Assembly: GCA_038527485.1 (NCBI GenBank)
Contig: JBCBFT010000015.1
Coordinates: forward strand, 27,871 to 91,870
From: JALEFZ01 sp038527485
GTDB lineage: Bacteria; Bacteroidota; Bacteroidia; J057
DNA: 64,000 nt
Direction of reading: 5' to 3'
Each line of letters starts with the position of its first letter. Position 1 is the first letter of the stretch. Shown here piece after piece: positions 8,974 through 17,172 of this stretch. The notes under the pieces were generated by a model. That model ran no database searches. It was given only the letters and a program-made list of their open reading frames with translations, and was not told the origin of the DNA. Position numbers and translations under genes: made by a program.

Positions 8974-9669
8974 TTAAAGGGGTGCTTCCACTCCTTCATC
9001 TGCCCCATCCAATTGCTGGATCATCATCAGTTGTGACATTTCTTCTTCAAAGAGGGTATATCTTCCCACAAATTGAATCACAAGGAGTGCTGCTCCTACT
9101 TCAATTATATTCGTCACTATTTCAATATAGTCCGAGAGAATAAGGGTGTCGATAGATGTCGTATTGCTCATTCGTACAGAGATATTGGATAATATACTGC
9201 CGATGATCCACAGGGCCCACCAACTCCCAATAATCCAATTCTTGTAATCAGGTAGTTTACCTGTCTCTTTGAAGATCTGATCCTGCATTCCCTGCCAAAA
9301 CTCATTTACAACCCTATAAGGCTTATAAAAGTTGACGAAAGGGATGAAGAAAGCCCATTGGACAGCGCTTTTGGTAAATACAGAAACGCCACCTGCACGT
9401 TCATAGTTTTCGAAAGCGCGGGCCATCCATCGGACAAAAAAGACAGCCCCCAGAATTATGAGGCCTAAGCGACCTACAGCCAAAATCGCGCGTGCCAAAT
9501 CATGTATCGCTATCTCATTTGGTTTGTCCAGGAAAGAGTCGTCGCCCTGCAGGATGCCGATCTCATTGACGATGACAAGCATCTCTGCTACGAATAGCCC
9601 GATGCATACATACATGAGGATTCGCACGTTGCGCGCACGGTCGTGGTTTTCAAGAAGTGTGGGGTGCAT
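8974..9669 (-). CDS. DUF4328-type integral membrane protein
   Basis: A 231-residue protein starting at an ATG. It has about four to five hydrophobic segments (near 18-36, 63-84, 107-117, 147-162 and 184-203) and the motif pair FIPFVNFYKPYRVVNEFW (111-128) and WWALWIIG, which are the signature of the DUF4328 family. FVRWMARAFENYERAGG before the motif also fits. The family is widespread and of unknown role; it sits in the inner membrane. The gene is monocistronic, followed on its strand by the MITE-like element. Confidence 0.7.
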   Translation of the reverse strand: MHPTLLENHDRARNVRILMYVCIGLFVAEMLVIVNEIGILQGDDSFLDKPNEIAIHDLARAILAVGRLGLIILGAVFFVRWMARAFENYERAGGVSVFTKSAVQWAFFIPFVNFYKPYRVVNEFWQGMQDQIFKETGKLPDYKNWIIGSWWALWIIGSILSNISVRMSNTTSIDTLILSDYIEIVTNIIEVGAALLVIQFVGRYTLFEEEMSQLMMIQQLDGADEGVEAPL

Positions 9670-10045
9670 GGTGTGAAGTGTTTACTGAAAAATGTGTAAA
9701 AAGTCAGAATTAGGGCAAGGGTATGACAATATAAGGATTATAAGTAATGGACATTAGGATCAAGAGATAAAATTTAAGATGTATATGAATGATTATCACG
9801 AATAAGCGGGTACCACATTGTCTAGGTAGAGACATCGATTGATCGCATCTCTACGGAGAAAATGAGCCTTAACCACTTGGATTCGAGATAATTACTATTA
9901 TTTCCACTTTCACTGTACTAACACATGAAACAGTATGATGTGATGTCAGTCATGCATGACTCCTAAAAAGAAAAGAGGGCAACAAAATCTGCTACCCCTC
10001 CTTTTGTATCTCGTGAGTGTTGAGTCCAATCTATATTTTATCCAT
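9670..10045. other. Intergenic region with palindromic repeat copy 1
   Basis: 376 bases between two minus-strand genes. It contains repeat copy 1 at 9791-9894 and, near 9970-10000, a weak GAGGG/CCCTC hairpin with an A-run on the plus strand that could end the M61 peptidase transcript. No gene was seen. Confidence 0.5.
9791..9894. repeat. Nested palindromic dispersed repeat, copy 1 (diverged)
   Basis: Outer arms GATTATCACGAAT (left) and ATTCGAGATAAT (right) enclose an inner 29-base hairpin (9826-9854) built from GTAGAGA...TCTCTAC. The same order of blocks, including AATRAGYGGGTRCCRCATT and CGATTGATCGCATCTCTAC, occurs in copy 2 at 11944-12046. This copy has lost several stem pairs. Confidence 0.7.
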
Positions 10046-11863
10046 CTACTTTTGTATACTCTTCAACCAAGTCTCCCTGCGTGCCTCTTGTTGTGGCTTT
10101 GCTTTCTCCATCTTTGTCATTTCGTAGTTGTAAGGAATAAAACGGGCTTTATGCTCTACAATGACTTCTTTTATTTCTCCCTCCTGATAAATACGCAAAG
10201 TGAGTGTGTCCCCTTTTTCTTTTGTCCCCATGTACTCTTCCACATCAATATTCAAGGTACTCTGCCCATCAATCTCTACAATCAATGTATTTTCGAATAT
10301 TCCTGCAGCGTAGGCATCGCCTGAGGGATGAATTCTGCGAACAAGTATCCCCTGACTAATAGGTTCAGAAGAGATGATACCCAACACGCGCAGTCCCAAA
10401 CTTTCAGGAAGCTCCTTCTTTAATTCGAGCCCAAAGGGGCTGAGCCACTTCTCGTAATCATAAGGTTCAGTCCCATGTATGTGAGCCTGAAAATATTTCT
10501 CCCAAGATTTCCCTGTAAGCTTCTCTGCGGCTTCTTGCACCCCATCTTCTGGTACTCCTTGGTCCTTTTGATAATAATTTTCGAAAAGGTATCTGAAAAT
10601 ATCGTCCAGCGTCACTTTGTCTTCACTTTCTACCCTCAATGCTAGATCCAGCATCAAACCTGCTCGACTTCCCAAGGTATAATAAGAAATACGGTGGTAA
10701 GGATGGGCATATGGCGAGGTAGCCAGCCAGCTATTGAAGCTCGCTTCTGAAGACGATACAATGGAGGAGGCATAGTTATTTTCCAAACTTTGGATGATCC
10801 GCGCAAGATAGCTGTAAAACTGCTTTTCTTTGGTGACCCCTACACGAATAAGTGACAACTGATCATAGTAATCTGTCACGCCTTCTGTAAACCAATGCAA
10901 GGAAGTATAGACAGGTTGACTGTAATCATAAGGCCACAAAGCAGCAGGACGAATGCGCTTCACGTTCCACGCATGCCAGAACTCATGCGCTGTAATGCTT
11001 CCTACTCCCCCAATGATGGTATTCTCAGACTGCGTGACACGCTCTGGCAAGGCAAAGCTCGCAGAGTTTTTGTGCTCGACAGCATGGCGCATATCAAATG
11101 GCAGGAGACGATAAATAAAATGATACTCTGTAAAAGGAAAACCTCCAAAAACAGCCCCTTGCTCCTTGACGATCTTAGTCACAGCATCTACAATGGCATC
11201 ATCTGTATAAAGATCTCCCAAATAATTTCCCTGAAAGTGTAGGTAAAATGTCGTACCATCTACCTCAAAATCCATTGTCTTCATTTTGGAAGAAAAAACC
11301 GTCGGGCAATCCACAAAGTCATGGTAATCATCTGTCTCAAATAGCCTGGGATCATCTGTTTTGCCCAGTGCAGTTGCGGCTCCCCAAGAAGTATCGAGTT
11401 CAGGTATGCGCAATACCACAGGGTCGTCCAAGCGATCTTCTGCATACATGAATAAATTCACAGGATTAAAGTATACCTCATTCGCAGCGAGATAGGAGGA
11501 ACCTGCATCCTGATTATTTGCATAATAGTGATACGTAACACTGATCTCACGGATACCCGCAGGATGGGACACCGTCCAAGAACTAGTCGCTGTGCGCTGC
11601 CAGTTTAGGTCTTTTCCTTTTCGATCTTTTGCTTCAAATTCGGAGACTGCCCCTGAATAGTTTTGTAGATAATAGCGACCCGGACGCCAAGCGGGGAGAT
11701 GAAACGTTGTCTGTACAGCTTCCTTCTCAGGTGTCAACTTGATCGTGACCTTGTAAGTCTTGGTATGTGGGGCAAGCCATTCTAGTGTGTATTCATATCC
11801 TTCTATTGCTCCCATAAGCCATGAGGGTAGTAACAGTGCGCCCAGCAAAAGAAAACGCGTCAT
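10046..11863 (-). CDS. M61 family (glycyl aminopeptidase-like) peptidase with PDZ domain
   Basis: A 605-residue exported protein. The ATG at 11863 gives a clean signal peptide (MTRFLLLGALLLPSWLMGA); a TTG five codons upstream is a weaker start. The zinc site HEFWH is at 293-297 within SITAHEFWHAWNVKRIRP, and the third ligand is probably E327 in WFTEGVTDYY, as in the M61 family. The N-terminal beta domain carries LPAWRPGRYYLQNYS, and a PDZ domain occupies about 480-555. Family members cleave Gly/Ala-rich N-termini and are periplasmic or membrane-associated. It lies alone between two palindromic-repeat-bearing gaps. Confidence 0.85.
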   Translation of the reverse strand: MTRFLLLGALLLPSWLMGAIEGYEYTLEWLAPHTKTYKVTIKLTPEKEAVQTTFHLPAWRPGRYYLQNYSGAVSEFEAKDRKGKDLNWQRTATSSWTVSHPAGIREISVTYHYYANNQDAGSSYLAANEVYFNPVNLFMYAEDRLDDPVVLRIPELDTSWGAATALGKTDDPRLFETDDYHDFVDCPTVFSSKMKTMDFEVDGTTFYLHFQGNYLGDLYTDDAIVDAVTKIVKEQGAVFGGFPFTEYHFIYRLLPFDMRHAVEHKNSASFALPERVTQSENTIIGGVGSITAHEFWHAWNVKRIRPAALWPYDYSQPVYTSLHWFTEGVTDYYDQLSLIRVGVTKEKQFYSYLARIIQSLENNYASSIVSSSEASFNSWLATSPYAHPYHRISYYTLGSRAGLMLDLALRVESEDKVTLDDIFRYLFENYYQKDQGVPEDGVQEAAEKLTGKSWEKYFQAHIHGTEPYDYEKWLSPFGLELKKELPESLGLRVLGIISSEPISQGILVRRIHPSGDAYAAGIFENTLIVEIDGQSTLNIDVEEYMGTKEKGDTLTLRIYQEGEIKEVIVEHKARFIPYNYEMTKMEKAKPQQEARRETWLKSIQK

Positions 11864-11943
11864 AAATATTTTTTTCAAGTAAGTGAGAGGTCAAATGAAT
11901 AGGAACAGATATGCTTTTTCTCAGAAAAACATGAAAGAATAAC

Positions 11944-12046
11944 GATTATCACAAATGAGTGGGTGCCGCATTTTTTATGTAGAGATGCCGATTGATCGCA
12001 TCTCTACATAAAAAATCAATCCTATCAGAATTCATTCGTGATAATC
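11944..12046. repeat. Nested palindromic dispersed repeat, copy 2
   Basis: Outer arms GATTATCACAAATGA (11944-11958) and TCATTCGTGATAATC (12032-12046) are inverted repeats with one mismatch. Inside is a perfect 19-bp stem, ATTTTTTATGTAGAGATGC at 11970-11988 and its complement at 11998-12016, with a 9-base loop CGATTGATC. It lies in the 293-base gap between the M61 gene and the gene at 12157. Confidence 0.8.
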
Positions 12047-12156
12047 ACTAATAAGCATAATTTCTAACCAAGGGGCCAGATCAAAATACCTCTCGAATAT
12101 TTAAAGCTAAAGGGAATCAAAGAAATTCCCAATGCATTCAACGAAATATGGATGGG

Positions 12157-12762
12157 CTACGCAGATATTACCAATAAGATGATGAAAACTATTTGAGTAG
12201 CGATTCCATACCCAAATCCTTTGATCACCTGTCTTATCCGTTTCTTGCGGGCTGTTTTCTCATACCCCTCAGCATAATCTGTACTTTTTTCATAGAGCCG
12301 ATTATTGGGGATCTGGCCTTGTGGGGGAATCACGGGCGCAAGTGCTACTATCCCTCCCATGGCAGCCCCTGTAAATATCCCTGCAACTGGTAAAATAGTA
12401 GAGGTATAGGTAATCCAAAACACCCAGGGATTATTATAGTAGTCTTCAGCGTCTGTAAGCCCTTGTTGATACAAGACCATAGGATCTCCCGTTTCCGCTA
12501 GAGAATCTAAGACAGGGAGTTGCGCTTGAACTATCTGAAAATATTGGCTCATGCCATCTGAGTAATTGATGACATCTACTTCATCTTTCAGGATACTTTG
12601 GGACTTTTCTTTTCCAGGAGGATAAGGCAAATACAGGATCTTATATTTCTTAATTTCCTGAACCTGCGCGATGATTTGCTGATCGTAGATGGTCGTAATC
12701 GTATCTTGACCGAAGGCAAAAAGAAAACCGAATAAGTAAAATGTCAGAAGGAGGTACCTCAT
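12157..12762 (-). CDS. Hypothetical exported membrane-associated protein
   Basis: A 201-residue protein starting at an ATG with a signal peptide (MRYLLLTFYLFGFLFAFGQ). The part after it, TTIYDQQIIAQVQEIKKYKILYLPY, resembles the small beta domain seen in many Bacteroidota secreted proteins that ask 'what does this byte of cell wall need', but I cannot assign a named family. Two hydrophobic segments follow (about 113-145 and 182-200), with a basic loop (EKTARKKRIRQVIKGFG) between them. The gene faces away from the DUF2461 gene upstream by about 140 bases. Function unknown. Confidence 0.5.
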   Translation of the reverse strand: MRYLLLTFYLFGFLFAFGQDTITTIYDQQIIAQVQEIKKYKILYLPYPPGKEKSQSILKDEVDVINYSDGMSQYFQIVQAQLPVLDSLAETGDPMVLYQQGLTDAEDYYNNPWVFWITYTSTILPVAGIFTGAAMGGIVALAPVIPPQGQIPNNRLYEKSTDYAEGYEKTARKKRIRQVIKGFGYGIATQIVFIILLVISA

Positions 12763-12897
12763 GGTCGAGAAGGTTTCGAGTGAGAAAAGTGTGGTGTACG
12801 GGACATTCAGGATCTATGTCGAGCACTCAATCGTTTATACTACGCGTTTTTTGCGAAAGACAGAGGCCCAAAATCAGGGGATATATCGTATGCAAGT

Positions 12898-13560
12898 TTA
12901 AGATTGCTCCATGGCATCATTGAGGAACGAATTGAGGGGGTGCATGATGCGAAACTTGTCTACGATATGATCGACGGCCCCTTCCTCCAGGAGTAGTTGG
13001 GGGTTGAGTTCAGCAGAGACATAAAAGCCCTTCATCCGAATCCACTCAATGTCGGGATGATCTTTGGGATATCCTTTAGGAGCTGTCTTCAAGCTGTCCC
13101 CACGGAGCATCTGAAAGGCTTCTATAAAGTCTGTGTCACCGACGATCTCTCGCAGTTCTTCTCCTTGCATGTCGATGTGGTGGCGGATCTGCTTCAACTG
13201 AGGGGCCTCAGGTCTGTAAGCGCCCCCCGCAAGGAAGACCTCTTGTGGAGAACAGTGCATGTAGTATCCTGCAAATGGAGAGCGGCGTCCACCGCGGACC
13301 ATATTTGCACCGAAGTTGATCTTATAAGGAGACTTATCTTTGGAAAATCGGATGTCTCGATTGATGCGAAACAGACAATTTTTGGGTTCGAGTCCCTGCA
13401 AGCCTGGATCAAAATCGATGATGCCTTCAATAAGCTGATCTATGAATTGAATGAAATCTTCCCTGGCTACCTTGTATCTTTTTCGGTTCGCGTCAAACCA
13501 TTCTTTGTGATTATTCTCTTTGAGTTCAGCCAAAAAGTCGTAGGTGGCTTGTTGGATCAT
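12898..13560 (-). CDS. DUF2461 (TIGR02453-type) protein
   Basis: A 220-residue protein from the ATG at 13560; the longer frame from a TTG at 13653 adds 31 residues unlike the family. It begins with TYDFLAELKENNHKEWFDANRKRYKVAREDF and continues with LFRINRDIRFSKDKSPYKINFGANM, GGRRSPFAGYYMHCSPQEVFLAGGAYRP and LKTAPKGYPKDHPDIEWIRMKGFYV, all classic DUF2461 blocks. The family is common in bacteria and fungi and has no established biochemical role. It is divergent from the DUF4159 gene at 13707. Confidence 0.85.
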   Translation of the reverse strand: MIQQATYDFLAELKENNHKEWFDANRKRYKVAREDFIQFIDQLIEGIIDFDPGLQGLEPKNCLFRINRDIRFSKDKSPYKINFGANMVRGGRRSPFAGYYMHCSPQEVFLAGGAYRPEAPQLKQIRHHIDMQGEELREIVGDTDFIEAFQMLRGDSLKTAPKGYPKDHPDIEWIRMKGFYVSAELNPQLLLEEGAVDHIVDKFRIMHPLNSFLNDAMEQS

Positions 13561-13691
13561 GAGGGGCAATGTTAATTGAAGAGATGACAAAACAGGAGTA
13601 AATGTTATGTCAACGCAAATAAAGGTAGAATATTTGGCCGATAACTTGAGCAAATATACCCTATTTTTAGCATAACTTGTTCAGATAAAAT

Positions 13692-13699
13692 TACGTTTG
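13692..13699 (+). promoter_or_regulatory. Possible -7 element abutting the DUF4159 start codon
   Basis: TACGTTTG matches TAnnTTTG and ends 7 bases before the ATG at 13707, which would give an almost leaderless mRNA. No convincing -33 element at standard spacing. Confidence 0.35.
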
Positions 13700-13706
13700 A
13701 ATCCTT

Positions 13707-14360
13707 ATGAGAAGCTTATTATTTGTGGGATTGCTCTTCGGAGCTTTGTGCATGTCTGCCCAGCAATATCAATTTAAGATCGGAAAACTCAAGTACGACG
13801 GAGGGGGAGACTGGTATGCCAATCCTTCCTCATTACCTAATTTGATCCGATTTGTCAATCTCAGTACGAATACTCAGGTAGCGACCCAAGAAGATGTGGT
13901 AGAAGCCACTGGTACGCAGATTTTTCAATATCCCTATGTATACATGACAGGTCACGGAAACGTGCAGTTTACAGATGCGGAAGTAAAAAACCTGCGGAAC
14001 TACATGATCTCAGGAGGATTCTTGCACATAGATGACAATTATGGGCTGGACAAGTATGCCCGCCGAGAGATGAAAAAGGTATTTCCCGAGCTAGATTGGG
14101 TAGAGCTTCCCTTTTCGCACCCTATTTACCACATGCATTTTGACTTTGACAAAGGTCTGCCCAAGATCCATGAGCATGATGGAAAGCCCGCACAAGGTTT
14201 TGCGCTTGTCTTTGAGGGACGTGTTGTCTGCTACTATACCTACGAATGCGACCTCGGCGATGGCTGGGAGAACACCAACGTACACAATGACCCTGAAATC
14301 ATCCGAAAGCAAGCGCTACAGATGGGCACAAACATCATCTTGTACGCGATCAATCATTGA
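13707..14360 (+). CDS. Exported DUF4159 domain protein
   Basis: A 217-residue protein with a signal peptide (MRSLLFVGLLFGALCMSAQQ). The body shows the DUF4159 blocks: FKIGKLKYDGGGDWYANPSSLPNLIRF, then YPYVYMTGHGNVQFTDAEVKNLRNYMISGGFLHIDDNYG, then FPELDWVELPFSHPIYH and a C-terminal GWENTNVHNDPEI. The fold is related to glutamine-amidotransferase-like domains but no catalytic Cys is evident in the expected place. In Bacteroidota these genes often stand near MoxR/DUF58-type operons; here the neighbour is a DUF4340 gene on the opposite strand, ending 10 bases away. Confidence 0.8.
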   Translation: MRSLLFVGLLFGALCMSAQQYQFKIGKLKYDGGGDWYANPSSLPNLIRFVNLSTNTQVATQEDVVEATGTQIFQYPYVYMTGHGNVQFTDAEVKNLRNYMISGGFLHIDDNYGLDKYARREMKKVFPELDWVELPFSHPIYHMHFDFDKGLPKIHEHDGKPAQGFALVFEGRVVCYYTYECDLGDGWENTNVHNDPEIIRKQALQMGTNIILYAINH

Positions 14361-14370
14361 GAAGTAGAAA

Positions 14371-15357
14371 TTACAGTTCAGGACCTGGGGAAATGACAGG
14401 GGCAGCGAGTAGATCAGATTTCTTTTTGAGGAATTTGTCGATGACGAAGTGTTGCACAGTGACCAGTTCAGGTTCTCCCTCTATCCACGCAAAAAAGTTG
14501 TTGGGATTCTCTTCTCGGACGTACATATAAATGTCTCGCGAAGTCCCATCTTTATATCGCACATATATTTCTCTATCCGCTGGTTCGGATTTGAGTTCTG
14601 CTAGCTTTCCTGGATAATAAGCTGTGACAAATTCCTCTGCATATATTTTTCCCGAAAAAATCTCCCGAAAAGCTGCACTCTGAACTGAATCTAAAGGCAG
14701 ATCAGGATCTAGTCTCCAGCTGTCTCCTATATTTTTGAGGGTAAAATTGCTCTCTGGCTGGTCGAGATAGCTCACAGAGAAGCTTTCGATCATATCAAAC
14801 TCAGCTTTGAAAAGCAGATTCTCTCGCCAGACCATCAGATCCATCGGAAAGTACGTATTCAAATATCCTTGCAAGCCTGGAAGCTCTACCACATAAGGAA
14901 TGGATGCTCCCTCCATCAACATCAACGTTCCCTTAGCATTTTGTGTCTGTGTCCCCACATAGTAGGACTTGATTTCGCGATCGCCTGCATAGGCCGTCAC
15001 ATGCGTATTGACTGTCTCAATGATCTTTTTACCCGAACTCTCTCCCTTCTCATTCAAGAGCTGGCGCACTTGTAGGCGGCGCATCATACTCAGTAGTTTA
15101 TTCACACGAGAGGTCAAAGCTGGATACTGTCCGTTGAGTACCCATTCCTCCCCCAAGTTCCTGCTCAGTGTAACCTCATAAGTAGGTTGCCCTTTCACAT
15201 TACGTACCAACTGTATCCGTGTAATAGATGAAGTGTCTTCAATAGCAAAATCCGTATCTGCTCCCCAAAGACTACTTTTTCCTTGATCCCAAATAAAGAA
15301 GTAGAAAATCCCCAAACCTACCATCAACACCCCCAAGAGTACCAGCGTTTTACGCAT
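14371..15357 (-). CDS. DUF4340 domain protein, membrane-anchored
   Basis: A 328-residue protein from the ATG at 15357; a TTG four codons upstream is also in frame. One N-terminal membrane segment (about 3-21, TLVLLGVLMVGLGIFYFFIW) is followed by a beta-rich DUF4340 region: DFAIEDTSSITRIQLVR, EWVLNGQYPALTSRVNKLLSMMRRLQVRQLL, YYVGTQTQNAKGTLMLMEG and LPGLQGYLNTYFPMDLMVWR. The family is thought to face the periplasm and is often linked to gliding-type ABC systems (GldG neighbours), but no such partner is present here. It converges on the DUF4159 gene. Confidence 0.75.
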   Translation of the reverse strand: MRKTLVLLGVLMVGLGIFYFFIWDQGKSSLWGADTDFAIEDTSSITRIQLVRNVKGQPTYEVTLSRNLGEEWVLNGQYPALTSRVNKLLSMMRRLQVRQLLNEKGESSGKKIIETVNTHVTAYAGDREIKSYYVGTQTQNAKGTLMLMEGASIPYVVELPGLQGYLNTYFPMDLMVWRENLLFKAEFDMIESFSVSYLDQPESNFTLKNIGDSWRLDPDLPLDSVQSAAFREIFSGKIYAEEFVTAYYPGKLAELKSEPADREIYVRYKDGTSRDIYMYVREENPNNFFAWIEGEPELVTVQHFVIDKFLKKKSDLLAAPVISPGPEL

Positions 15358-15558
15358 ATTTTTTCTCAATCAAATGCTCACACAAAAAATGATGTACTAA
15401 ATAACCAAGGATTCCTACCAGATCCAAAATTCAGTCTTTCACCTGAATTACCCAGTGTCATATCTCAAGAGATTCTGTTGTTTTATTCTCCCCGCAAGAT
15501 GCGAAATTTAAAATATCACAACACAAAGAAAATTACCAAAAACAAAACAGTCTTGATT

Positions 15559-16371
15559 ATGTCCAACTATATCTGGAAAACCCTTTGGGCTACCATAGCC
15601 TTCCTCTGCACATTTTGGTCTCCCATCCATGCCCAGCGCAATATCAAAATCATGGCGGGAACAGGTGTGGCGTGGTATGACGGAGACATTTCGGAGTCTG
15701 CCAGAAACAGACGCCACACACCCAAACTCTCCGCAGAGGTTGCTTATTATCTCAATCCCAATATGTGTATTGTGGGCGGGATTCATTAAGCCTGGGTAGG
15801 AGCAGCCGATTCGTTGGCACTGGACCCTATCAGACAGCGAAGAGCATTACATTTTCGTAGCCCCATTACAGAGTTTCGTGTCGGATACGTATATGAGTTC
15901 TTGGCAGACAAGAAGTTTGGACGGCGATATAATCGAGCCAACCACTGGACACCTTTTGTGATGATGGCGATATCCGCTGCGAGGATCAATCCACAAGCCC
16001 AATATCAGGGCAGTTGGGTAGATCTCAGACCCCTAGGGACAGAAGGTCAGCTCATCACTTCTCCCAACACACTCTACAATCAATGGCAGGTCGTCATCCC
16101 TTTTGGGATTGGGATTGAGTACAGAGTAGGATTGAACTGGGGCATTCAAGCTTCGTTTACCTACCAGCACATGTTTACAGATTATCTGGATGACGTAAGT
16201 GGAGATTTTCCAAAGTTTGAAGAGATTGAGGACCCTGTAGGACGCTTTTTGTCTAATCCCTCCCAGCTTGATGAGTTTACTCCTGGTAGTCCAAGAGGTA
16301 ATCCCGATGCCAATGATTCTTACTCTTTTATCAACATTCAAGCGATTTATTATTTATCACCAAGAAGATAG
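15559..16371 (+). pseudogene. DUF6089-type outer-membrane beta-barrel gene with in-frame TAA
   Basis: The reading frame starts at ATG 15559 with a signal peptide (MSNYIWKTLWATIAFLCTFWSPIHAQ) and family sequence IKIMAGTGVAWYDGDISE, runs to TAA at 15787-15789 (codon 77), then continues in the SAME frame without other stops to TAG at 16371. Downstream sequence keeps the family pattern (RRALHFRSPITEFRVGYVYEF, VVIPFGIGIEYRV, FTDYLDD, SYSFINIQAIYYL), so the break is one nonsense codon, not a frameshift. Whole length of 270 codons is normal for the family. Alternatives: sequencing error, a recent loss-of-function mutation, phase-like switching, or readthrough. Two related barrel genes lie at 21825 and 22701. 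Confidence 0.8.
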
Positions 16372-16415
16372 CATCAGGCGTACTTAAGAGACTAGAGGAA
16401 TAGCTGCGCACGACA

Positions 16416-16919
16416 TTACGCACGTTTCATCTCTAGCTGATCAAAACACTCTAGGACAATTTTCAGGAAGACGATTAAAATCCCCTGATTGATCTCGCGT
16501 ACAGTTCCTTCTTCTTGTTCCTCCATCACCGCTTCAACTAGATATTGCATGATGTCTGCTTGAGGATGCTTTGCCGCAAGCGCTTGAACCTCTTGGATGA
16601 ACGTAGATTCCTGATCCGAAGATAGGTCCTCTAAAAGGGGAAGATTTTGTTGTTCGACTTGATCCAATGCTTCTTCTGTGATCTGAGGAGGGGAATCATA
16701 GACAAAAGAAACGATCTGCCAAATAGTTACCCCCAAAAAAAGCAAGACTTCTCGTTCGTCATCATTGAAGTCTCCCTCTCCCATTGTCATCAAAAACGTA
16801 AATAAAAAGGGTTGTTGCTCCCCCATATCGTCGATGAGGGTGTTAATGGCTTCGTCTTCTTCGAGAGAGAAAAAGCTGTCCAAGGCTTGCTCTAAAGGTC
16901 CCGTTGTAATTCTTTCCAT
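16416..16919 (-). CDS. Hypothetical acidic cytosolic protein
   Basis: A 167-residue, strongly acidic protein (runs such as SLEEDEAINTLIDDMGEQQ and VMEEQEEG) with no signal peptide. Predicted mostly helical, with a hydrophobic core around 54-74 (FNDDEREVLLFLGVTIWQIVSFVY) and 143-160 (ILIVFLKIVLECF). It starts at an ATG and ends 45 bases from the barrel gene, convergent with it. I recognise no family; a small helical adaptor is only a guess from composition. Confidence 0.5.
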   Translation of the reverse strand: MERITTGPLEQALDSFFSLEEDEAINTLIDDMGEQQPFLFTFLMTMGEGDFNDDEREVLLFLGVTIWQIVSFVYDSPPQITEEALDQVEQQNLPLLEDLSSDQESTFIQEVQALAAKHPQADIMQYLVEAVMEEQEEGTVREINQGILIVFLKIVLECFDQLEMKRA

Positions 16920-17172
16920 AGGTCTTGTGATGATCTATCGCTTCTCCAATATAAAAAGCGCGTACAAGTCAGTCGTATGACAGTACATACTGCTCGTTTG
17001 CAAGATTTTCGGGTGCAATATAGCACGGGATTTGAAGAGAGTCGAACACAATCATAGGCGAACGAAATAGACAAAAGGTATTGCCATCGTCTTTTCCATT
17101 TTCCTTATCTGAAGAAATTATTTTTTCTCCCAAGTCCCATCCTTAATTTTCGACCAGAAATCAAAACAACAT

